This document shows positions 1-8,269 of a DNA stretch of 38,008 bases, one piece after another. A model generated the notes under the pieces. That model had not been told where the DNA came from and made no database searches. It saw nothing but the letters and a program-made list of their open reading frames with translations. Position numbers and translations under genes: made by a program. This DNA comes from Firmicutes bacterium UBA4845 (GTDB taxonomy: Bacteria > Bacillota > Clostridia > Tissierellales > Sedimentibacteraceae), in assembly GCA_002399975.1 (NCBI GenBank), contig DHER01000095.1:1-38008 (forward strand), in the 5' to 3' direction. Numbering within the stretch: position 1 is the first letter of the stretch; each line of letters opens with the position of its first letter.

Positions 1-1037
1 GGTTTTCAGCCTCTTTAATTTGAATCGATAATTGATTAAAATTATCCGTTATAGTTTGTGCTTTTTTCTCTAAATCCTCATATTCAAGCAAGTTATTTTC
101 TGTTAAGTAATTCATGGTCTGTGCCATCTGCTTTAAATTAAAAATCTTTGCCCATCGTTCATATCCGGCACCTTTTCCTGCTTGCAATTTTGCTTGTATA
201 TCCACCAAGAGATTAACAGGAGATTGCGATTTTACAGTTGCTCTTTTCCTATTAGCAAAAGGTTTTTCCTCATTAATAACTGCTCTGATTTCTTCCTCTG
301 TATAACCCTCTCCAAGAGAGCGTAAACGGATAAATTTCTTCTGATCATTGTTTTTAAAGGCAAGATATTTTCCTTGTTTAATAGAGTAACCTGCATGTTC
401 CATTTGTGATAAAAAAACATCAAAATTTGTGGGATTTTTTGAAAGTATTTCATCTATAGTGTTTCGCAATTTCTCTGAATGAGTAATAGGTTTTTTATCT
501 CCAAGCCATTTACCATAATGGTTTTTTCCACGCTTTGGATTTTCAATAATAGAAAGTCCATTTTCAAGACAAATGCGGTCAGATATTTTACGTACAACTT
601 TGCCAGAGCCTAAGAAATCTCTGAATTTTCTTGTGCAATCTAAAGAAGTAGAGTTGTAGATAATATGGTTATGAATGTGAGCCTTGTCGATGTGAGTAGC
701 TACAATAAAAGCATGGTTGCCTTTAGTAAATTTTAAGGCTAATTCATAGCCAATTTTATTAGCAAATTCTGGTGTAATTTCTCCTGGCTTAAAGGACTGA
801 CGTATCTGATAGGCTATTACATCATTTGCTTGTTCTCTCCCTGTAATATCGGAGTATATTCTTTTGGATAATAAAAACTCTCCCTGCACTGTTTTAGGGT
901 CACATTCATAAGAACTTATATATTTCCCATCGTTAGTTTTGACAGGATTTATTGCATAATCCGTACGGTCTACAAGGCAACTGGCAATAGATTTTCCTTT
1001 GTTTCGGTGCATAGAAATCAAGCGAGTTGTTGCCATA
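1..1037 (-). CDS. MOBP-type relaxase / mobilization nuclease, N-terminal part (runs off the window)
   Basis: This reading frame stays open to the window edge, so only about 345 residues of the N-terminus are present. It begins MATTRLISMHRNKGKS and carries the relaxase metal site H-x-D-x-x-H-x-H-N-H at residues 115-124 (HIDKAHIHNH), typical of the Tn1549-family relaxase. The protein would nick the element at oriT and lead the strand into the recipient, working with MobC and VirD4. The conserved stretch around the start (RTDYAINP, SSYECDP, AYQIRQSFKPGE) also matches that family as I know it. The ATG is preceded by GGAGG eight bases upstream and, before that, by a hairpin with a T run. In related elements this gene follows mobC closely; here about 7 kb of defence cargo lies between them. 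The nuclease core is intact in what is visible. Confidence 0.93.
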
Positions 1038-1060
1038 AAAAGCACCTCCTTTATAGCTTA

Positions 1061-1087
1061 AAAAAAGAGTCGCGATTAGCAACTCTT
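1061..1087 (-). terminator. intrinsic terminator / leader attenuator before the relaxase gene
   Basis: On the minus strand AGAGTTGC (1087-1080) pairs with GCGACTCT (1074-1067), with one G-T wobble and a five-base loop, and is followed by seven T. It lies 21 bases past the stop of the third defence gene and 24 bases before the relaxase start. It could end the defence operon, attenuate the relaxase gene, or both. Confidence 0.7.
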
Positions 1088-1108
1088 TCAGTAAACTTAA
1101 TTCTGAAT

Positions 1109-1729
1109 TCAAAAAATTAGAGAGGGCATTACTATTATTGATTTTATTTCGTATAGAATATCGGGTGAACTTATCTCACGGCATCGTCTAATAAAGTTCT
1201 TATATCCCTTTTCATCATGTAACAAGACTTCAACAGCAGATAATTCAAAGTCCAAATTATTTGGTAGGCGCCATTCTCTCTCATGCGTCCAATCAATATA
1301 GTTGTCTTTATTGCTTAGATCAAAATTGACAATTCTCCAATAATTATCTTCATTTAAATATGATTTTGCATCTTTAGTTCTATCGTATATGACAGGTCGA
1401 CCGCCTTTTTGATATATATACTCTTTAGAAAACCTTAAACCATACCCCGTATACCTATGTTTTTGACTGTTTTGATTCTTTTTTAAATATTGTTCATAAT
1501 ATATATTTTCGGCTATAGAATGCAACGGCATATCCTGAAAGCAAACAGCAGGAATGTTTCCACAAATAAAACCACTTTCTGTTGTACTTCCGAGAATTTT
1601 CTTTTCGGTCAATATCTTAAACAAGTTTCCAAATCCACTGGTAGCGTCATGATTTTTTGTTAAATGTACTAGTTTACTACTGAAATCAGATCTCCTTGCA
1701 ATCCTCTTATTCCACTCCTTACTATTCAC
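1109..1729 (-). CDS. uncharacterised third gene of the Gabija-like cassette (AbiGi / DUF2971-like?)
   Basis: A 206-aa protein that I cannot name with certainty. Visible motifs are H-L-T-K near residue 22, C-F-Q-D-M-P-L near residue 63, Y-G-L-R-F-S-K-E-Y-I-Y near residue 95, R-P-V-I-Y near residue 111 and W-T-H-E-R-E-W-R near residue 149. A histidine-threonine near the N-terminus, a CF-DxPL block, YG-x-x-F-S-K and a W-x-x-E-x-E-W-R block resemble the AbiGi and DUF2971 families of abortive-infection or possible ADP-ribosyltransferase-like proteins; that placement is inference. The GTG start is supported by GGAGG six bases upstream. It begins 39 bases after gajB on the same strand and is followed by an intrinsic terminator, so it is probably co-transcribed as the last gene of the cassette. 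It shows no signal peptide or membrane segment. Confidence 0.6.
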   Translation of the reverse strand: MNSKEWNKRIARRSDFSSKLVHLTKNHDATSGFGNLFKILTEKKILGSTTESGFICGNIPAVCFQDMPLHSIAENIYYEQYLKKNQNSQKHRYTGYGLRFSKEYIYQKGGRPVIYDRTKDAKSYLNEDNYWRIVNFDLSNKDNYIDWTHEREWRLPNNLDFELSAVEVLLHDEKGYKNFIRRCREISSPDILYEIKSIIVMPSLIF

Positions 1730-1768
1730 CTTTAACCTCCCAACATTTGTAATCTAAAAATTTCATCA

Positions 1769-3694
1769 CTAATAACAAAATCTATAATTCAAGTTACATT
1801 CTGTAGATTCGATATACCTATCTAGATTAGTAGTAATAACTCCAACTAAACTTGCATCTGGTAAATGGATATACAATTCTTCTCTTGCACGGCTACAAGC
1901 AACATAGTATAGTCGAGTAAATTCATCCGAGGGGGATTCTTCTAGAATCCTAGGGTTACTCCAAAAATCATTTAATGTTGTACAATCAAATCTGCTTGGT
2001 ACAACACCTACTATTACCTTGTCCCATTCTAAACCTTTTGCTTGATGTACTGTCATATATTTACTATCTTTAGAAAACACCTCATTAAAGAGTTGTTGTA
2101 CTGTGCCTAATTCTAATTTGTTTAAATTCATCTGCAATTTTTCATTATCATATTCAGTCAAATATTCAATTTGGAAATTATTATCTCCTAATTTCTTAAA
2201 AAAGGTTTTAAGATTTATGTCATTTAACAGCAAATAATTAAACCTATTTATTATATCAACAATAAGAGTGTAATCATTTACTCCTTTAAATAAAGCTACC
2301 AATCCTTTATTAAGAGAAATAACATCAGTAGTTAAGATCGATCTGTCTTTTTTAAGGATATCAATATTCACATATAATCCAAATGCAGATAATAAATCAA
2401 TAAAAGAATTAGTGGTATAAGCATCATATAGTTTCATAATAAATCTAAAAGCTCTCACCCAAGATACATTATTATGTTCAACAATTTCAGCTCTAATATC
2501 TATAGGTGAAGCATAATAACTATTATAGATATTTGTTAATATTTTTTTTTGCTCATTACTTATATTTTGAATATATTTAAATGCCATAGCCCATGTGCGA
2601 GTCAAAATAACTCCACCGCTATTCTTTACAGTATTTAATAAAGATAATGCAGTTTCACTCTCTCCAATAACAAAAACTATTTGTTTGGCTTCAATTTCTT
2701 TTCCCTCTATGTCGTCAGAATATGTCTTTATGCTTTCTTGCCTTAAAACATCAGATTTTCTTATATAATTACATAATTGAACAATATTGTTGGGAGAACG
2801 CCGGTTGCCTTTAATTATATATTCAACTATATCATTTTTACCAATATTTATTAAGTTTTGGAATTCTGAAGGTTTTGCTCCCTGAAAGCTATATATTGAC
2901 TGTGCAACATCTCCAATAACCCCAACTACGCTATGTTTTTCTCCAATCTCCTTAATTATAAGTGTTTGCAAAGGATTAGTGTCTTGAAATTCATCAACAA
3001 AAATATATGGAAACTTTACTCTTAAAGCATACAATGCTGTACTATTTACCCTTAATATTCTATATCCAAAATATAAAATTTCATCATGAGTAAGTTTACA
3101 AGCAGTTGACCAAATATATTTTTTTATTATAATAGCTACTTCAGAAGAGATCTTATTTGAATACATTAATAAATGTTTTTTTGATTTATAGTATTCCTGT
3201 ATATCAATTTGTACCTCTCCCATTATTTTTTTACTAAAGTCGTATTCTTGCGATATAGACAACTCATTATTAATATAATTATAAATTTGTTCTTTTTCAT
3301 GTCCATGTAATATGCTTAGTCCTTCAATTTGAGAGGTTATTTTTCTCTTACTATTTATTTCTAAATTAAAATCTGTTTTAATTATTTGTTTCAAATCTTC
3401 TTGAAAAGGCATTATGATATGTTTTATAATAAAACCGTGTATTGTATTAACTTCAACTGCGTCACTAAATCCATGCAGCCGACGCTGAATTTCTTCAACT
3501 GCTGAATTTGTATAAGTAATACACAAAACTTTTCTATTTTGGCTATTAATAATTTGTGGTACAGTTTTTACTATATTTTTGATATTTTCTACTAAAAAAT
3601 GTGTTTTACCCGCCCCTGGTCCAGCATATATTTTCATATGTTTAGACAATTGTTGCGAAGTAAGTATATCACCAGAAGTTATTTCGATAGCCAT
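1769..3694 (-). CDS. gajB: UvrD/PcrA-like superfamily 1 helicase, Gabija GajB-like
   Basis: 641 aa with a full set of superfamily 1A helicase motifs: Walker A AGPGAGKT (residues 24-31), motif Ia VLCITYTNSAV, motif II FVDEFQDTNP near residue 234, motif III GVIGDVAQSIYSFQGA, motif IV around GNRRSPNN, motif V MTVHQAKGLEWD and motif VI LYYVACSRAREELY. In Gabija, GajB binds ATP and DNA ends and works with the GajA nuclease to stop phage replication. The ATG lies 16 bases inside the end of gajA, so the two genes are translationally coupled; AAGGAGGG lies just upstream. At 641 aa it is longer than the roughly 490-aa founding GajB. The AT content looks higher than in the transfer genes, which fits separate acquisition. 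A housekeeping UvrD is unlikely because of the size and the partner gene. Confidence 0.85.
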   Translation of the reverse strand: MAIEITSGDILTSQQLSKHMKIYAGPGAGKTHFLVENIKNIVKTVPQIINSQNRKVLCITYTNSAVEEIQRRLHGFSDAVEVNTIHGFIIKHIIMPFQEDLKQIIKTDFNLEINSKRKITSQIEGLSILHGHEKEQIYNYINNELSISQEYDFSKKIMGEVQIDIQEYYKSKKHLLMYSNKISSEVAIIIKKYIWSTACKLTHDEILYFGYRILRVNSTALYALRVKFPYIFVDEFQDTNPLQTLIIKEIGEKHSVVGVIGDVAQSIYSFQGAKPSEFQNLINIGKNDIVEYIIKGNRRSPNNIVQLCNYIRKSDVLRQESIKTYSDDIEGKEIEAKQIVFVIGESETALSLLNTVKNSGGVILTRTWAMAFKYIQNISNEQKKILTNIYNSYYASPIDIRAEIVEHNNVSWVRAFRFIMKLYDAYTTNSFIDLLSAFGLYVNIDILKKDRSILTTDVISLNKGLVALFKGVNDYTLIVDIINRFNYLLLNDINLKTFFKKLGDNNFQIEYLTEYDNEKLQMNLNKLELGTVQQLFNEVFSKDSKYMTVHQAKGLEWDKVIVGVVPSRFDCTTLNDFWSNPRILEESPSDEFTRLYYVACSRAREELYIHLPDASLVGVITTNLDRYIESTECNLNYRFCY

Positions 3695-5667
3695 TCTATA
3701 CCCTCCTTGATGTAATCAGGAACAATTATTTCATTCATCAAGTTTTCTTCAACCAATAAGCTTAGAGCAACATCACCTTTTTTGTTTTTAGCATAAGTTA
3801 AAAATAACTCTGCAAAAAACAGCTTCTTATATGTATTCGCATCCTTAATATAACATTTACACGCACAAATATATCTATTAAGAATTGGTAATATTTTTTC
3901 TCTACTCTTTTGATTAACTTTTTTAAGATTATTCCACCATTTATAAAAGTTGGTGCCATTTTCACCAATAAAATCCTTCATCGAATCTGGCAAAGCTATT
4001 TGAAGCAATTTAATTAAAACATAATCATTATCAATATTGCTCATAAAGAGTTCATCTTCAAAAGTCCTCCCTAATTGTTTTTGTGACACAATATGTATAT
4101 TTGTCACATCAATAAAGCATTTATTGATTGTTTCAATGTGAGAAGGAACAAATTTAGCATAATTTGATATTGGTTCTATTTTTTCAGATTGAAACCATTT
4201 AAAATCTTTATCAGTAACACACAGCACCTTCTTCTCAACAGCATTATGTGCAAATACGTTAATAAAATGACTAAAGTGTTTACCGCCTATTTCTACAATT
4301 GATATATGCTCATCTTCATAAGAATACCTAAGCTTCTCCATGAATTTAGGTAAAAGTAATTTTTCAGCAATTCCTTCTACAAGTATCACCTTATCAGCAA
4401 AAAGCATATCTGATCTAGTTACATCTAAAAATTTCATCATATGTTTTTTTGAGTTTTCATTGTCTCTAAATTGTATTTGCAAGCTTTGCTGTACACAGTC
4501 TTCATTATCATCTTGCCTTTTATAGTCCATCATAAACATATTATCAAGACCTGCTACAGCAGTAATATTAGAAGAATGTGTTGTAACAAAAATCTGTTGA
4601 TTTAGATCATTTGTCTCATCAAGATTCTTAAGAAATTTGAATAATTTATACTGCATAGCAGGATGTAGATGAGATTCAGGTTCTTCAAGGCAAAGAATTC
4701 GAAAATCTCTTCCTTTCTTAATCTCTGTCAATCTTATGAGCATGTACATATTTATTAAATTATTATACCCTAGTCCATTATGAGATAGTGGAACAGTATA
4801 ACCTGATTTCGTATCTTTTACATCAATTACATATGAATCTGATATAGAAATAGTAGAACGAATATCCTGAGCTATAGCAACATTACCTTTTTCTAAACCA
4901 ATTGCATTCCTTTCGTTGTCTATAAGAGATTGTATATTTGCTAAAACTTGTTTAATTAACTTTTTCATTTCACTTGAAAGATCTTGTTGAAATTGCTGTA
5001 TGGAAGCCACATTTTCATCTGCCTTGAGAAATCTATCGATTTCACCTTTTGTTTCCTTGTATACAGTACCACTATTTCGTTCCGCTTCAATGAAATCCAC
5101 CTTAAAGATATTTGTTGCTTCTTTTTTATCAATCTCAAATTCAGACATACCATTTGTATAATGCCATGAATAATGTTTTACAAAGAATTTAAGCATGTCA
5201 TAATACTCGTCAAATTTAGTAATTTTTTTTGCCTCTTCTAGATATCTACCAACTTCCTTTGCATTTAATGAATATCTCATTTTTACGCATGCCGTTATAG
5301 TGTATTGTATAGAATCTGATGAAGCTGATTTAGATTCGTTGATTTTATCCATGCCAATAAAAGAAAGTAATTTAGTAATACTTTCATCTTCAGTATTATC
5401 TTCTGAAATATCATGTTCAATTAAGTATTTTATCGTAATTTCAGGTGGAGCCTCTTTATATTTAGAAGCGTAATTTTGTTTAATATTATTTTTGTTAAAA
5501 TCATCGGCACATATATCTTCTGGGCAAGAAATTAAGTGAATAGCCTTTAAAAGCCCTGTTTTACCACAATTGTTTGCCCCAACAATAACATTTAAGCCAT
5601 CATGAAATTCCATTCTAAAATTATTAAAGTTTCGATAATTTTCTATTTCAATATTTTTAATATACAA
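3679..5667 (-). CDS. gajA: OLD-family ATPase/TOPRIM nuclease, Gabija GajA-like (class 2 OLD)
   Basis: 662 aa. The N-terminal ABC/SMC-type ATPase has Walker A GANNCGKT (residues 30-37), a signature-like LSHNGLGYNN near residue 296, Walker B LCLEEPESHLHP near residue 327 and a histidine switch VTTHSS. The C-terminal TOPRIM domain shows ILVEGIAE near residue 430 and VTDKDF near residue 484, the acidic metal-binding pattern of OLD nucleases. OLD proteins paired with a UvrD-like helicase are class 2 OLD, the GajA of Gabija. GajA nicks DNA and is held in check by nucleotides; phage replication is thought to relieve this. The start is TTG with GGGAGG eight bases upstream. A long C-terminal part follows the TOPRIM motifs, so the protein is larger than the founding member (578 aa). 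All key motifs are intact. Confidence 0.88.
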   Translation of the reverse strand: MYIKNIEIENYRNFNNFRMEFHDGLNVIVGANNCGKTGLLKAIHLISCPEDICADDFNKNNIKQNYASKYKEAPPEITIKYLIEHDISEDNTEDESITKLLSFIGMDKINESKSASSDSIQYTITACVKMRYSLNAKEVGRYLEEAKKITKFDEYYDMLKFFVKHYSWHYTNGMSEFEIDKKEATNIFKVDFIEAERNSGTVYKETKGEIDRFLKADENVASIQQFQQDLSSEMKKLIKQVLANIQSLIDNERNAIGLEKGNVAIAQDIRSTISISDSYVIDVKDTKSGYTVPLSHNGLGYNNLINMYMLIRLTEIKKGRDFRILCLEEPESHLHPAMQYKLFKFLKNLDETNDLNQQIFVTTHSSNITAVAGLDNMFMMDYKRQDDNEDCVQQSLQIQFRDNENSKKHMMKFLDVTRSDMLFADKVILVEGIAEKLLLPKFMEKLRYSYEDEHISIVEIGGKHFSHFINVFAHNAVEKKVLCVTDKDFKWFQSEKIEPISNYAKFVPSHIETINKCFIDVTNIHIVSQKQLGRTFEDELFMSNIDNDYVLIKLLQIALPDSMKDFIGENGTNFYKWWNNLKKVNQKSREKILPILNRYICACKCYIKDANTYKKLFFAELFLTYAKNKKGDVALSLLVEENLMNEIIVPDYIKEGIEWLSK

Positions 5668-5705
5668 ATTATTATCCTCCCTTCAAATATACTTTATTAA
5701 TCATC

Positions 5706-6722
5706 TTATCTAACAGATAATCTCGATTTTTGCATAGAAATCAAAGAGTTTTTAATATCAGGATAGATACTCTCGATGTCAAAAGCCTTTAAAACTGCAG
5801 TATCAAACTCTACTCTGTCTGCTTGATCAATTTCTTGCATTGTATTCATAACATCTCTTCTGCACACAACAGCAAACTTATTTAATATTTCTATTCTATT
5901 CTCATCAGATACTTGTTTAGGATCCAGCATGAAAGCATTTTTAAGTGTTGTATTGTTAATATCTAAGGCACCAAGTCCACGACCAAATCCGATAGCTTCG
6001 ATATAAAACATGCCAATAATTGAATTCAATAATGCATGATACAATTCTATGTCTTGATAGTTGGGCTTCTTTTTTAATCCAATTAACCTTTGATTAATAA
6101 AAGTCGGTTCCTCAAATTTAGCAAAAAATAATCTTTTATCGGGGTTCATAGTTGTACATATATCAGCAGTTGCAGTATCTCGCATTTCATACCAATACAT
6201 ATTTGATCTTTTTAATACTTCTGTAAGTGGTCGTCCAGTACCATTTACTCCGTTTTCAAAACGTTCTATCCAATTAAGTGTACCTATAAGGTTTTGCTGC
6301 CTTAATTCTTCTTTTGAGAAAGAGCAACAAAAAGCATCATTATCTGCTTCTGCAAATAATGAAGTAACTCTTCGTGCATTTTTCAACACTCGTTTTATAC
6401 AAATTGGCTCAATACCATGTCCATCTACTGGATAAAACATATCATCCCATCCACGACGCTCACCTCTAAATACAGTAAAAACCTCACTTATGGGGATAAG
6501 TTTGTCTTTGATATCTAACAACCACATAACGTTATGAAATAGAGCATTTAAAGAAATATTTAAGCTTTGTAGATCTTCAATTTGCTGATATGTGTATCTA
6601 GACAGTCCAATGACATCCGAATTCAATTCCCTATCCAACAATGCAGAACGTACAATTGTATCGGAAAATTCAGGTTCATTTTCTATCTCTGAAAGCGATT
6701 TGTTCCATTTATAAAATGACAT
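5706..6722 (-). CDS. C-terminal remnant of an N6-adenine DNA methylase (target-recognition part)
   Basis: 338 aa from the first ATG, but the frame is open up to 6830 and reads RWFNNAQIVTTILILTKK before that ATG. That segment, followed by an FRGERRGWDDMF block, resembles the region after the NPPY motif and the target-recognition domain of Eco57I/type IIG-like N6 methylases. No SAM-binding motif and no NPPY are present, so it cannot methylate alone. There is no Shine-Dalgarno before the ATG at 6722. Upstream it overlaps the truncated methyltransferase in a different frame, with a joint near 6800-6835. I read it as a leftover of a deletion that removed the catalytic half. It could still bind DNA if expressed. 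It sits 38 bases before gajA in the same direction. Confidence 0.6.
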   Translation of the reverse strand: MSFYKWNKSLSEIENEPEFSDTIVRSALLDRELNSDVIGLSRYTYQQIEDLQSLNISLNALFHNVMWLLDIKDKLIPISEVFTVFRGERRGWDDMFYPVDGHGIEPICIKRVLKNARRVTSLFAEADNDAFCCSFSKEELRQQNLIGTLNWIERFENGVNGTGRPLTEVLKRSNMYWYEMRDTATADICTTMNPDKRLFFAKFEEPTFINQRLIGLKKKPNYQDIELYHALLNSIIGMFYIEAIGFGRGLGALDINNTTLKNAFMLDPKQVSDENRIEILNKFAVVCRRDVMNTMQEIDQADRVEFDTAVLKAFDIESIYPDIKNSLISMQKSRLSVR

Positions 6723-6781
6723 AAGTGTATTATTTTCTGGAGATACTATTTCTGCTTTTTTAGTAAGTATTAAAATTGTAG

Positions 6782-7342
6782 TTACAATTTGTGCATTATT
6801 AAACCACCTTTTATTGCCACTAATATGATATCAGTAGGATATCTTTCCCCATTACTTGAAACATGAACTGGCTGAAAGTCTCCATAACTTCCACTTAATT
6901 GATCTTTTCTAATTCCTTTATCATAAGGCTCACCTTGTGTCATTTGTGGATGATAAGTTGGTTGCCTTTTATAAAAAACACATACATCTTCATGTTTTCT
7001 TAACGGTTGCTTTTTTGCATTTAGAAAATTTGTCGGTTTAGACTTTTCCCATACCCATTTGTATTTGTAAATTTTAGGCTGACTTAATATCAACTGTGCT
7101 GTAAAAATCCCATGAGAAGTAAGCACAATTGCTCCATTTGGTTTAATAATACGATTATATTCCTCCCATAATTTATCAAGGGGAATTAAGCAATCCCAAT
7201 TGTTTTGTGTTGTTCCATATGGCAAATCACATAAAATCATATCTATAGATTCGTTTGGCAATTCCTTCATATAAACAAGACAGTCACCCTCATACAATTT
7301 ATTTATATATGGCTTTAGTATTTCTTTTGTTTCTGCATTCAT
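6782..7342 (-). CDS. truncated beta-class (MunI-like) DNA methyltransferase, SAM-binding end missing
   Basis: 186 aa. Motif IV is DLPYG (residues 39-43) within ILCDLPYGTTQNNWD, followed by IVLTSHGIFTAQLI, WEKSKPTNFLNAKKQP and HEDVCVFYK, all characteristic of beta-class N4/N6 methyltransferases of the MunI kind. In that class the SAM-binding F-x-G-x-G motif lies near the C-terminus after an HPTQKP block; here the reading stops at ERYPTDIILVAIKGG plus six residues, so both blocks are absent and the enzyme should be inactive. The downstream frame belongs to a different methylase, showing a deletion joint. The small XRE gene just upstream, 27 bases away, is the usual neighbour of this methyltransferase type. 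Confidence 0.8.
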   Translation of the reverse strand: MNAETKEILKPYINKLYEGDCLVYMKELPNESIDMILCDLPYGTTQNNWDCLIPLDKLWEEYNRIIKPNGAIVLTSHGIFTAQLILSQPKIYKYKWVWEKSKPTNFLNAKKQPLRKHEDVCVFYKRQPTYHPQMTQGEPYDKGIRKDQLSGSYGDFQPVHVSSNGERYPTDIILVAIKGGLIMHKL

Positions 7343-7369
7343 AAATATTAGTCCCTCATTTCAGCATTA

Positions 7370-7576
7370 TTAATTATTATGTATTATTTCAACAATATCA
7401 TCAAACGTGCACTCAAGTGCACAACAGATCTTCACAAGAACCTCAACTGTAACATTTTCATTTCTCCCAAGTTTTGCAATTAAGGAAGGGCTTATATCTG
7501 CTATCTCACTAAGCTCTTTCTTTTTCATATTTTTATCTATTAATATTTTCCAAAGCTTATTATAACTTACTGGCAC
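7370..7576 (-). CDS. small XRE/Cro-CI family regulator heading the defence operon
   Basis: 68 aa, almost entirely one helix-turn-helix domain: KKKELSEIADISPSLIAKLGRNENVTVEVLVKICCALEC matches the Cro/CI helix pattern. Its GTG start has GAGGTG six bases upstream. A consensus-like promoter lies 38-66 bases upstream of the start codon and a perfect 5-bp inverted repeat lies just outside the -35 box, which suggests autoregulation. Small XRE proteins of this type often sit beside MunI-like methyltransferases and act as control proteins. It is the first gene of a same-strand series running through the methyltransferase fragments, gajA, gajB and the third gene, so it may now control the Gabija cassette; that last point is inference. 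Confidence 0.82.
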   Translation of the reverse strand: MPVSYNKLWKILIDKNMKKKELSEIADISPSLIAKLGRNENVTVEVLVKICCALECTFDDIVEIIHNN

Positions 7577-7613
7577 TGTGGCACCTCTTTTCCTAGATTA
7601 CATACATACGATA

Positions 7614-7642
7614 ATTATACTCTACACAAACACAAATATCAA
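7614..7642 (-). promoter_or_regulatory. sigma-70-type promoter of the defence operon
   Basis: Read on the minus strand: TTGATA (7642-7637), 17-base spacer, TATAAT (7619-7614). The -10 box is perfect and the -35 box matches five of six positions with optimal spacing. It precedes the XRE start at 7576. Confidence 0.75.
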
Positions 7643-7648
7643 TATAAA

Positions 7649-7662
7649 TGTACGAAAGTACA
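7649..7662. promoter_or_regulatory. operator-like palindrome upstream of the defence promoter
   Basis: TGTAC-GAAA-GTACA, perfect 5-bp arms, placed six bases upstream of the -35 box. A second inverted repeat (GGATTA 7670-7675 / TAATCC 7685-7690) follows. The position fits binding by the adjacent XRE protein; no binding is shown. The rest of 7577-7770 is AT-rich with nothing else I recognise. Confidence 0.4.
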
Positions 7663-7770
7663 CTTTTTTGGATTAACATAAAAATAATCCATCAATAAAC
7701 TATACACAAAAATACCAATACCCAATAGGACAAATATTAACAATCCTCAAATATATTTTCAACATATCGC

Positions 7771-7852
7771 AAAAAATAGCAGAAGTCCCATCAAAAAGCA
7801 AGGGTCGAGATAAACGGCTATGCCGCCCTTGCTTTCCGCTGGTTCTTCTGCT
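7771..7852 (-). terminator. three-tier hairpin terminator at the end of the transfer operon
   Basis: Nested perfect stems: AGCAGAAG (7778-7785) with CTTCTGCT (7845-7852), AAAGCAAGGG (7795-7804) with CCCTTGCTTT (7826-7835), and CGGC (7815-7818) with GCCG (7822-7825). On the minus strand the outer stem is followed by A then six T (7776-7771). It lies 54 bases after the stop of the CD1845-like gene. A structured RNA with another role is possible, but position and T run favour termination. Confidence 0.75.
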
Positions 7853-7905
7853 TTGTGTCAGTTAAGGGAGCAAAAGACTAAAAATGCTTTCACTACCTTT
7901 AATAA

Positions 7906-8190
7906 TTAAATAGCTTTTAACCATTCATTTATCAGTCCAATTTTTCCTATAAGCCAAGCAGCAAACATTGGTATTCCATAAGGGCTGATAAGGTAAGCAA
8001 GCACCATTGTTTTTATTCCGTCCTGTACCTCGCCTAAGAAAATCATAATTGCCAGTGCTAATGCAAACAAGAGCATTGCCAAGATAGAAAGTAGCATCGT
8101 TCCAAACGTACAGATAAACTCACAGATGAGCAGGATAACAGTCAATATCAAAGTAATAGGAAACAATAATATTTTAAGCAGTATTCGCAT
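7906..8190 (-). CDS. CD1845-family small membrane protein
   Basis: 94 aa from the ATG at 8190, chosen because GGGAGG lies eight bases upstream; an upstream start at 8211 is possible but lacks a good site. The sequence is strongly hydrophobic, with at least two membrane helices (LLKILLFPITLILTVILLIC and a second stretch around LLSILAMLLFALALAIMIF) and a third weaker one near AYLISPYGIPMFAAWLIG. It matches the CD1845 family of short membrane proteins found in Clostridial conjugative transposons, of unknown function, probably part of or next to the mating channel. It is the last gene before the large terminator. Confidence 0.75.
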   Translation of the reverse strand: MRILLKILLFPITLILTVILLICEFICTFGTMLLSILAMLLFALALAIMIFLGEVQDGIKTMVLAYLISPYGIPMFAAWLIGKIGLINEWLKAI

Positions 8191-8269
8191 AATGAAATCC
8201 TCCCTTCCCATTGGTACATTGTATAGGAAAAGAATACCAGAGAAAATTAATATTGTCTATGATACAAAT

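Noticed and set aside
232..453. 73-aa minus-strand open frame
   Set aside because: It lies in a different frame of the relaxase gene and has no ribosome site or family resemblance.
4965..5153. 62-aa minus-strand frame inside gajA
   Set aside because: A shadow frame in an AT-rich gene without a start signal.
7771..7852. The large hairpin as an oriT or an insertion-sequence end
   Set aside because: The T run on the minus strand and its place after the last operon gene fit a terminator; no transposase or nick-site pattern is visible beside it.
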